Source of the DNA: Schistosoma mansoni
Taxonomy: Eukaryota; Platyhelminthes; Trematoda; Strigeidida; Schistosomatidae
DNA length: 64,000 bases
Assembly: GCF_000237925.1 (NCBI RefSeq)
Contig: NC_031497.1
Span: 6,684,831-6,748,830 of the forward strand
Direction: 5' to 3'
Both the position numbers and the translations under genes were made by a program. This document shows, in pieces, positions 47,156 through 56,249 of the stretch (its first letter is position 1; every line of letters starts with the position of its first letter). The notes beneath the pieces are model-generated. The model was given only the letters and a program-made list of their open reading frames with translations. It was not told the DNA's origin and did not search any database.

Positions 47156-50100
47156 TTATGTAGAAAGTAAAAGAAGGTTGCAGCAGGATCGCCACTGGCT
47201 TCTATTCTGAGCCATATCCGATAACGTCTCTAGCCACTGTGTTGCACCATCTCTCGGACCCCAGCCAGGGAGTCGTGAAGGACCAACAGAAGCTAGCCCT
47301 TTGCAGCTCTCTTTCATGCCACGACACCATGTCATACACTGACCTCCTCTCCGCTTTTTCCAACCAGTCCCAGAGTCGGCAAATAATGCACGGCGTGGAA
47401 GTCTCTGGGACGACATTCGTAAAACATGTCCAAGCCACCGAAGTTGGTGTTTCAAGATGGTGACACCAATTGGATTATCGTCTCTGCGCCCGAACACACG
47501 ATGTCGAACCTCTGCATCAATAACATGGTGTTGCCACTGGATGTCAGTAATCCTTCGGAGACAACGATGATCGAACACAGAGAGTCGTCTAACATCCCCA
47601 ACTCGGAGAGGTCAGGTTTCACAAGCATAGAGCAAAACTGCCCTCATCGACGTGTTTTAGATCCGAACTTTTACAGCCAGACTAACATCACGAAGGCGCC
47701 AAAGATGGCCCAGATTGGCATAAGCCGCTCTGGCTTTCCTTATACGTGCATCAATCTCATCACTCACGCCACCACCAGCACTTATATAGCTACCTAGATA
47801 TACGAACTTCTCAACTACTTCAATCTGCTCACCATCCAGGGTGAGTACAGGATGAGAATCCTGCCAGTCTTGTAGGAGTACTTTGCACTTGGAGGGTGCA
47901 AAGCACATGCCGTACCTGCGGACACTGATTGCCAACTGATTAAGTGCGGATTGCATGCCTTGGGCATTATCGCACAGTAAGACAATATCATCCGCATACT
48001 CGAGGTCGAGAAGTCGTTCTCCAGGCAGCAGATCCACACCACCATTACTTACATCCATTAGAGCTGTTTCCAGAATGTCATCGATAGCAAAGTTGAAGAG
48101 GAATGGTGAGATCGGGCAACCCTGCCTAACCCCACTGCTCGAATGAAACAAGGGAGAAAGGTGGTTGTATGCCCTCACTCTGCCTGAGGTGTTCGTATAC
48201 AGGGCATTTAAGATGTTAATGAACTTCTCAGGCACACCCTTCTTCAATAGACAAACCCAGAGAACGGTCCTGTCCAACGAATCGAAGGCAGCCCTGATAT
48301 CAAGAAACACTACGATTGTTGGCCTGCGATAAGTATGACGGTGTTCTAACATTTGGCGGAGGGTGAAGATGTGATCAATGCATCCTCGACCAGAACGAAA
48401 ACCAGCCTGCTCCTCGCGAGTCAATCGTTCTCGGGTTTTAAACAACCTACGAAGAATGACAGAAGCCAATAGTTAGGACGCAATCGGAAGTAGACTTATC
48501 CCCCGATAGTTATTGCAGGAACAACGTGAACCCTTTTTAAAGATAGGGACGACTATCGACTCATTCCATGATGTTGGAACACTTTCTTGCTCCCAAACCT
48601 TTGCAAACAACACCGTTTGTTCCTTAGCCAGAAAGTCATCACCATCTTTAAAAAGAGCCGGAGGTAAGTCATCTGGGCCAGGTGGTTTGTAACGTTTCAA
48701 GAGTTGGAGTTCCTTTCGGACTTCCGCCTCGTTTGGTGGATCAGTCGTCACCGGCCATGGGGGGCAGGACAAACTGGTTGATGTTGCCGGAGCAGCAGGC
48801 CAGTTGAACTGCCCTTCGAAGAATTCCGCCCATCGTCCAAGACGTCGAGAGATATTAGTGATTGGCATCCCATCATCCTCGTAGATTGTTTCACTCACAC
48901 CAGACTTCTTGCTGCCAGTGGCTCGGATGAGTTGGAAGAGCTTCCGGCAGTTACCAGATGCAGCTGCTGCTTCCATCTCATTAGCACGCTCCGACCACCA
49001 GGCTTCCCGGTCCTTACGCAAGCTTTGCCCGATTTCATTACGTAACAGCCTTCGTTTGTGGTCAAACTCACGGTCACCCGGAGTAGACCGACGGGCTTCC
49101 ATCAGTTGTAAGGAGCCAGAAGAAACCCAGTGCTTGTAAGCGGGACGTTTCGTGAAGCCGCAAGCGGCTTTACTCGCCATTTTCATGGCGTCGTGAAGAT
49201 GCAACCAATGCTCATCTATACTTTTCGGTGGGATGGTAGCTAGCCTAGAGGCTAACTCCGCTCGATACTTACTTGCAACAGATGTTGCAGCCAGTTTACT
49301 AACATCGATCCGTTGGTGGTGGTCAATCCTTCAGCCACTGAAAAGTAAGGTGAGATTGGCGCAGACCAGGGCATGATCAGACTCCAGATAGGTACTCCAA
49401 AAGGAGCGGCAGTCTTGTACACAACCACGCCAGCGGTAGCTGATCGCGATGTGATCAATCTGAGTCCAGGCTTGAGATGCAGAGGGAGGACGCCAGGTGG
49501 CACACCGGCGATGACTGTGCCGGAAGTTAGTGCTAGCCAGAAACAGGTTGTGGTCTGTGCACAGTTGCAGCAAATGGTCCCTGTTATCTGTCCTGCGACC
49601 AACAAGTCCCCATCGGCCACCTAAACGACTCTCTTCTGTGCCTAGACGCCCGACCTGAGCATTCAAGTCTCCGGCTAATACTACAATATCTGTCGAACGC
49701 GCTTTCTGGAGAAGAACTGTTAACTGGTGGTAAAACTCATCCTTGATTGCATCCGGGCTGCAATCTGTCGGGGCATAGGCGGAGATGACGAAAAGACACC
49801 GTTTCTCACGCCGGTTTCTTCTCACTTTGATGGAACTTTCTAATCTAACAGCACATAACCGACTGTTAATGGGGATCCAATTGATTAGTGCTGCCTCAGC
49901 CCTAGCGCTTAGTGCAACACCAACGCCAGCAAGACCAGACGAAGATGCCACAGGGTCCCCGGATAAGCGCACGTGAAACAAGCTTTTCGAAGCGACAGAT
50001 GGAGAGCGAATTTGTAGTACTTGACTAGAGTCTTGAATACGGGTCTCGGATAGACAGCAAACATCAACATTAAGACTTTCTAAAGACATAGCCAGCCCCA

Positions 50101-50206
50101 TCTGTTGTCCGATCTGCATTAGTGTGCGAACGTTGAAGGAAGCCAGCTTGAACGGCGTACGTGGTTTCAGAAAGACTGCTTCAGTATTCGTGATCTGTGG
50201 AAGCAT
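47156..50206 (-). pseudogene. Element C endonuclease-reverse transcriptase, one frame with three nonsense codons
   Basis: From ATG 50206 (preceded in frame by TGA) to the stop at 47158-47156 there is a single frame of 1,016 codons plus stop, with no frameshift. Only three internal stops break it: TGA at 49333-49331, TAA at 48475-48473 and TAA at 47659-47657. Domains in order: APE endonuclease ('FNVRTLMQIGQQMGL', 'LSETRIQDSS', 'LAGDLNAQVGRL', 'WTQIDHIAIS', 'SDHALVCANL'), a linker, RT ('NNYRGISLLPIAS', 'EEQAGFRSGRGCID', 'FLDIRAAFDSLDRTV', 'GVRQGCPISPFLFNF', catalytic 'LEYADDIVLL'), and the C-terminal 'LRWLGHVLRM' to 'MAQNRSQWRSCC' tail. This is the least decayed mobile element here. Confidence 0.92.
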
Positions 50207-50338
50207 TCACTTACAACCAGACAGTGACTGGAGATCGTTTAGATAGGACAGAGTTTCCACCATGGGCGAGCTACTGCATAAGTTGGAAAGGAAGGATACA
50301 CAAATTGGGAATAAAGGGAGTGAAAAAGCGACGTAGTA

Positions 50339-50340
<2 letters not shown>

Positions 50341-50371
<31 letters not shown>
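50341..50371. repeat. (AAT)n microsatellite in the element C 5' UTR
   Basis: About ten AAT units, followed by a second short run after an interrupting GGT. Confidence 0.95.
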
Positions 50372-50372
<1 letters not shown>

Positions 50373-50890
50373 GTAATAATAATAATAGTGTAAATTGTCT
50401 TGCTTCTAGTATGAGCGAGAATAGTATCGTCAATAGAATTCATCATTTCATTTATTTGCGTGTGAGCTGTGATACTGCCCGGGTGCCCAAGACCGAAACA
50501 GACGGTTTCCTAAGGGGGCCACACCCAGAGCCTTTGACCTAAAGGTCTGATCCACAAGGCAGTGGAGCATCGTGAGGAGATGCAGTCCCATGGTAGCCGT
50601 TGACCAACAGCAGGTTCATTCGCCATTCGTTCCATCAGGATACTGGAGCCCATGTGCACCATTGGTTTGGAATCAGGGTTTTCCAACTCCCCTAGGTGGA
50701 CCCTCCGTGTCCACCAATCCGGTTATAGCGCCGGACATTCGCTTTTCGTTCTCTCACTTTCGTAAACAACACCCCTGCCACGAGAAGGCAGTGAGTAGGA
50801 CTTCCCTGGCAGAGGCTATATATTCGCTGGCCATGAGAGAGCATTTCGAGAGGGAGAGTGGACTCTCCCCACTCTCGGCCGTACCAGTAA

Positions 50891-51820
50891 ACAACAACCA
50901 AAAGCTTAAAGTTTATTGGTTCTCAATCTCGTTATAACCTAGTGTTCAAATATAAAAGGAAAATAGAAAACGAATCAGTTCTTAACTGCAGTCAATTCAT
51001 TTATGACTCGAAACTTATACAATAACATACCTGAAATGTATGACTATACAGCAATACAATTAGTAAATTACAATTTGTGTACTACTTGGTCATAAGAGAG
51101 ACAAGGTCAGAGTAATAGGGGAATAACATTGAAGAAATGTCTGGAATTATAAGACGTCTGACTACGAAAGATCAAACAGAAGCCTAGAAATAGGATAACA
51201 TGGAAGCAGATAAAATAGTTCAAGCATCTTCCAATCCTATTATAAAAAATAAATAAAGCCGTTCGTATGATATTTTAAAAAGTCATACTTCCGTACTATT
51301 GGCCCCATTATATTTCTCCATTTTTTTCCTTCAAACAACATCTTGTTATCGCTCAAGCTACTGAGCTCATATGGCAACTTGTTCGATGGATATGAATATA
51401 AATGTATATGTATTAGTTTGAGTTTCCCCGTTGTTGATATTTAAGGACTGCATTTGTTCAGTCTTGTGCTTAGTGGTAATGTCATGATAATCCATCCGGG
51501 GTGGAGAAATACCAAAATATACTGATCAAATTTAGCCCCTAATATCAGCCATGTAGAAAATCGAACCCTTATACATATCATAAGACATTAACATATTTTT
51601 ATGAGACTCTAACGACTTGCGATATGATTTGGAGCTATGGTCTAAAAGAGAAACATAAGTTTTAGAGAACTTGACCCATGTTTTATTTTATTGAGATATA
51701 TTTATTATAAAAATGAAGTTTCGGCACATATTTCGTGTAAATGTATGCTACTTATAAGTAGCTAAACGTAATATCGAAAATTACCAGCGTTAATGACTCG
51801 ATTATAATACGAATTCTTTT
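50891..51820. other. AT-rich intergenic DNA, nothing recognised
   Basis: No gene or known repeat is seen. Confidence 0.45.
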
Positions 51821-51824
51821 TATA

Positions 51825-52020
51825 TAGTTGAAATCATGAGTCAATTGAAGCTAGATCACCATATAAAACCTGGAAGCACTGGATAGCCGTTTCGTCCTAA
51901 TGTGGGACTCTTCAGCAGTGCGCATTCACGATCCCGCCTCGCGAGATTCCAACCCAAGACCTATCAGTCTCGCGCGTGAGCGCTTAACCACTAGACCACT
52001 GAGCCGGCATCCAGTGAATT
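51825..52020 (-). mobile_element. Complete tRNA-derived hammerhead SINE
   Basis: On the minus strand, from about 52017: A-box-like 'GGCTCAGTGGTCTAGTGGTT' continuing AAGCG (52004-51981), B-box-like 'GGGTTGGAATC' (about 51956-51945), hammerhead core (51921-51876) and the shared tail 'CCAGGTTTTATATGGTGATC' ... 'CTTCAATTGACTCATGA'. It is the only single, uninverted copy with both promoter boxes and the ribozyme. Sequence organisation follows the right arm of the 32.8-33.2 kb dimer. Confidence 0.8.
51876..51921 (-). ncRNA. Minimal hammerhead ribozyme motif in the complete SINE
   Basis: Stem I GCACTG/CAGTGC is perfect. The core is CTGAAGAG (position 7 is variable in hammerheads), stem II is GTCCC..TAGGAC and GAAAC is intact. 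Stem III is minimal, with ATC as the cleavage triplet. Core bases are all consistent with function; self-cleavage is untested. Confidence 0.6.
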
Positions 52021-52024
52021 GGTT

Positions 52025-53245
52025 ATAATACGTAGAATATGTATACGTTAACAAACAAATCTTCCAACCGAATAGAAAGTTTCATACTGTACCTTTTAAA
52101 TTTAATCTGATATCCCAACTAAAGGATTCTATTTTAAAAGATTATGTATATATATGTCTTACTACATAGGATATCACGATTTCACTTGGGTGGGTGCCCA
52201 ACTAGTGAGAAAATTCTGGGAGTTCAACAGTGAAGACAAACGGTTTACAGTGTCAATACAAATATAATTTGATATTATTTCGTCTTGACATTTAAGGAGT
52301 GAAAGTAGTGTTTTACTATGGAAATAAGCTTAGAGAATAGATGTATACTTAGAAAGGTAGCTGAAATATTCTTCTAGATTTTTATCGGAATTCGGCTGCA
52401 TCACAAGACTTACAGATGCAAACAGTCTTCCACTAGATGGCCAAATTCTTCTAAATTAACAAAAAGGTTTTTCAAAATCAAAGGTCTATAATTAAAAAGT
52501 AATCATTTGGGAAATTATAGGTTATATAGTGTCCTGTAATATAGTTGCATTTTAGTTTACACTACAATCTACCTGATAAAATTTCCGTTCATAACTCACT
52601 GATTCTGTAAGTGATGGCCAGTATACATCTTGCAATAATAATTAAGTTTCTATATTTTGTTATTGTCGGTTATCATATCTAATTGTAAAATTAGTGTTTG
52701 CTTCAAAAATTTTTGAAACACGTAAAGTTAGCTTATTTTCAAACTAGGATGAAGCTGTCAATTATCCTTTTTATGGCATTATCTTGCGTCTAATATATGT
52801 TCGAAACAATCTACAATGGATACTGAAAGATACATAATCAGCCTGTATTTAAGGTTGGTTTTGCAGGCATTATTAGTTTTCGGAAATATGCTTTGAGAAC
52901 AATATAGAGATTGTTTTTCGAAGTGAATTATTATAATCTAGGTTGTCTTGTTTCAAACTTCACCATTGTTTTTCGCAAAACGGCTATATATTCTCATTCC
53001 AAAAGTTTTATGTAAACGTCTCTAACTGAAGAGAGTCTTCAAAGTGGGATGAGCCGATTTTATTCTTTTGATTTAGCCTTCTATTTTATAATATCTGTAA
53101 ACGCAGATTGTCATGTGGCCAGTTGTAACCTATATTTTATATGGTTTCACTAACAATAGGTTAATTCTTTTTTGTTGATACAATTTTGTAGGCGGGATCG
53201 CTTCTTTATTCCAATTGTCTTTTTATCACTGCCTCATGTCATAAA
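52025..53245. other. AT-rich intergenic DNA, nothing recognised
   Basis: No gene or known repeat is seen. Confidence 0.45.
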
Positions 53246-53249
53246 AGTC

Positions 53250-53728
53250 TGTAGTATCGTTTGACATGTTAAGCCCATATGCCTTATTCTTACTTCTGGC
53301 CAAGCCAATTCGCCTGTCCATTATGAGTCATGTTTACAACTTGTCAATTATTCACTTTTAATGCTGACCATTTTTATATGAGCGTATGTGTATGTACATT
53401 TCTTATCCTGTTTATCACATGTCTGTCATTTATTTTTGTCTGACTATAAATACTGATTAACGCTTGCTAATAACGAGTTGGTTTCCCCGCCATCTCCAAT
53501 ACGCGTTATTTTTGCTTCGCTCTCGAGTTGACTTACATGCCTTCTCCACTACACATCGTCTTTTCTTCGCTCGCTAACATTTGCTCATGTGCTCACAGCT
53601 TTCTGACCTTCGTTATTTGTCAATAAAAATGTAGTTGCCGCTTCCCTTCGCCTTCTGATATTATGCACCGTTAAGACTTGTATTATAAGGGTTATCAAGT
53701 TGAACGATTAGCGAAGCACGGCACTACA
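53250..53728 (+). mobile_element. Solo LTR (Gypsy-like family) with 4-bp target duplication
   Basis: It starts TGTAGTATC (53250) and ends GGCACTACA (53728), flanked by AGTC at 53246-53249 and 53729-53732. It has two 51-bp subrepeat units (from about 53478). A CAATAAAAATG near 53622 fits an R-region poly(A) signal. No internal sequence adjoins, so it is a solo LTR of the same family as 687-1246. Confidence 0.9.
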
Positions 53729-53734
53729 AGTCTT

Positions 53735-55300
53735 ATGGGGCTTCAATGTAGAACAACTACATTAGAAATTGAAAATCAATAACTTACGCCAACAATAATA
53801 GCCTCTGGGAAAACAGGGTCGTAAAATTAGAATTTTTAGCCCTGGCATTGTAACCAGCTGGTGAACTAATCCTTGGGATTTCTCGGTTGCTAAATGATAA
53901 CCACACATCTGGACATAAATGTCTACATTAATACTTAGCCAAAGATATCATTGTGGGGCCCACAAATGTAGAGAGAATTTTCAGTGCAAAATAAAAATTA
54001 AATAGTAGTTTTGTATTTTGTCACACACAATTCGTCTTCAGGTTACAACCTTTTATTAACTGCCCAATACTAAAGTAGGCCATATAGTAGTGTAAAATTG
54101 AGTACAGTAACTTTTAAAAGAGGGATTAAACCGCCCAGGTAGTAAACACTAAATTTTATATACTACTTAGTAATAATTTTTAAAGAAGCCAGGTACTTAC
54201 AATAAAACAAAACATAGATTCCTTCATCAAACAACGACAAATCCGAAGTTCTATAAGAATGTTTAGATGTGGTTATCGCAATCTTACGGATTGCTAGGTA
54301 GCAATCAGAAAACATAAACACGACTGAAACCAGAACGAGCGACAAGTGGATTTTAAAAACTGTGAACAAAATAGGATAATGTTGTATGTAAAGAACTAAA
54401 AGCAGTTCCAGCAAATCAACATGAAAGTCTATTCTAAGGTTTTGAAAAAAATATCAGGGCTTTTTTTATAGGACTTTAAGGGGAATTTATTTCAAATGGT
54501 GATGAACATTCATGTTCAATAGAAAGAATATCCCAACAACCTACCCAGCTTCAATGAACTAACGCATACCGAGCGTTTCATTAAAAGTTTGAGTTAGGAC
54601 TCAACGTGCTCCAGTGGATACCCTTAGGCATTTACAATACTACCAGGTTATCTCGTATTCTTCAAGTAATAAAGATTTGATGTCTTCAAGTCGTCGTTAG
54701 ATCCGAACCTAAATGCACATCCCGATTTTTTGGCTCATCATTGAGTACGATCCAGCGTCTTCACTCGTATGAAGGGCGAAAGCACAATGAGTGAGGTTGA
54801 ATGTATTTATCATTATCGGTGTACGGAAATACCTGTGGATCATTTTGGTCAACATATCCCATTTTATATGAAGATACTTTTCAGAATAACGGGATTGTGC
54901 AGACTGTGGCAGAGAAGTAACGGCAGTCATAAAGATATACGCAAACTGACGTACATCTTCAGACACTAGACCGTTGGCTTTTACTATAGTCCGGAATATG
55001 AATGTCCTCTAGTTTACATTTAACGTGTCGTTTCGAAACAAAACGTCCCTATGAGTTTCTGTTTGCTTACACAATGACAGTCAGTGACTAAATTGTCTTA
55101 TGTAAGATCGATATGTGGAGAATATGAATGATTTTATCTCAGTGACACTGATTTAAAAAAAATAATGCTCCAGTAAATACTCAAGTTAATTAGGAACAAA
55201 ATGCAAACCATAGTGACCGAAAAATATGTTGTAAGCATTATTTTTATGTCGTTAACAAAATAGTAGTGGTCATGAAGCAGAAGTTTGAAAACCAATCATA
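53735..55300. other. Intergenic DNA downstream of IFT22
   Basis: Short frames at 54163-54414 (-), 54709-54966 (-) and 54769-54969 (+) overlap one another and lack recognisable motifs. A decayed repeat around 54690-54970 is possible. No poly(A) signal for IFT22 was picked out. Confidence 0.4.
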
Positions 55301-55303
55301 TTT

Positions 55304-56074
55304 CTAACTATTCATTATTTTAAGCTCTTCTTGTTCATTTGCCTCAACCCTGCCCCATGCTACATGTGACACGAATTTTCCAAACTGTTCTCTGAGTCTT
55401 TCCCCATCCTTCGGTATATTGGAGAATAGGTGAAGTATTTTATGCAGGTCGTCTGCTGTAAGTAACAGGTGATTTTGCATATATTTAGCTTACGCAGAGA
55501 AACTGGGTCTCGAGTTGATGTATCTGGTTTTTTGTGACAAATGATGCACATTTGCTGTTCGCTCAAGCCCAAACTAGACGGCACTTCTCGATACCTACAA
55601 AAAGTGTCAGTAAGAAAAACTTACCAATTATGTAAATCGTCTATGTGATAAGGATTATCAGGATTATATACAAAAACTACTCCATGAGATCCTCTGAAAA
55701 TAGCTGGCCAGCAAGTTTCATATCTATGGGGCATCACAAATATTACTAGAGAATTACTTTCTATCTCCACTTGCATCCCATAGCTCGACTTCAACTTTAC
55801 TGGGTTTTCCTTTTATTTTGATTTTTTGTTCATATTCTAATATTCTACATTGTAAAGATAGGATATTATGAGTATTTAGACAATTATTTAACAGGTAAGT
55901 AATAGACATGCCTGACACCAGTGGTTGGATGATATCCACCGGTAACCTGATCTACAGCTTCTGAAAGAAAGTTGCAGATATATGATTTGCCACACTAAAA
56001 TATCGAAAATCAGATAATTCTTTATAAATGATAACCTCGTTTGGACCGACCACAACCAACTTAAGGTGATTCAT
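55304..56074 (-). CDS. IFT22: Intraflagellar transport protein 22 (RABL5), small GTPase-like, 186 aa, six exons
   Basis: Minus-strand exons are 56074-56036, 55994-55912, 55844-55758, 55723-55625, 55594-55494 and 55455-55304. Their lengths total 561 nt, 186 codons plus stop; human IFT22 is about that length. Introns are 41, 67, 34, 30 and 38 nt; all are GT-AG except the 67-nt one, which is GC-AG, and every phase joins. Near the start is the P-loop 'VVVGPNECGKS' (split after E13), then 'TTGVRILEYE' in the switch I region, 'VEVELWDASGD' where Ras-like proteins have DxxG, and 'CWPAIFRGSHGVVFVYN'. The NKxD base-recognition motif is not evident ('HKKPD' lies in that area), as is usual for this atypical family. 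IFT22 binds the IFT-B complex in cilia and flagella. It diverges from a CCDC146-like gene across a shared promoter. Confidence 0.9.
55845..55911 (-). other. GC-AG intron in IFT22
   Basis: The donor reads GTCAG|GCATGT and the acceptor AATGTAG|AATATT. Only this junction restores 'TTGV-R-ILEYE' and the downstream phase. GC donors are a known minor class of U2 introns. Confidence 0.75.
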
Positions 56075-56249
56075 GATTATTAAAACATAGATTCTACATA
56101 TATTAACAAATAATTATCGTAATTCAAACTAAATGTCTTTTCAAAAAAATAAGATGTAAGTTACTGTAAAATTTCACTGATGATTGCCATGACAACCACT
56201 CAATCGGTTTTGCGACAATTTGAATGTACCAAAGGGAAGTATTTGAGAA
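56075..56249. promoter_or_regulatory. Bidirectional promoter interval between IFT22 and the CCDC146-like gene
   Basis: Only 175 bp separate the two divergent start codons. The interval must hold both 5' UTRs and promoters unless unseen noncoding exons exist. It is AT-rich, has no TATA box in an obvious position for either gene, and contains an X-box. Confidence 0.75.
56183..56196. promoter_or_regulatory. X-box (RFX-factor site) candidate
   Basis: ATTGCCATGACAAC matches the palindromic RFX consensus GTTGCCATGGCAAC at 12 of 14 positions, including the central AT spacing. It lies 54 bp upstream of the CCDC146-like ATG and 109 bp from the IFT22 ATG. X-boxes are established drivers of ciliary genes in several animals. 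Confidence 0.75.

Larger units (their letters stand above)
46989..50887 (-). mobile_element. EN/RT non-LTR retrotransposon, nearly intact (element C)
   Basis: On the minus strand: 5' end at about 50887, 5' UTR containing an (AAT)n tract (50341-50371), coding region 50206-47156, short 3' UTR and a (TAAA)n tail at 46989-47008. The flanks read ACCAGTAA at 46981-46988 and 50883-50890. Part of this overlaps the element's own 5' end, so the target duplication is 3-8 bp and ambiguous. It is related to elements A and B but a distinct subfamily, with a different 5' UTR, 3' tail and insert lengths. The 510-bp unit at 15398 is its deletion derivative. Confidence 0.9.

Noticed and set aside
55754-55939. 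61-codon minus-strand frame starting MDIIQPL
   Set aside because: It mixes exon 2 read out of frame, the GC-AG intron and exon 3. The spliced IFT22 model explains the region better.
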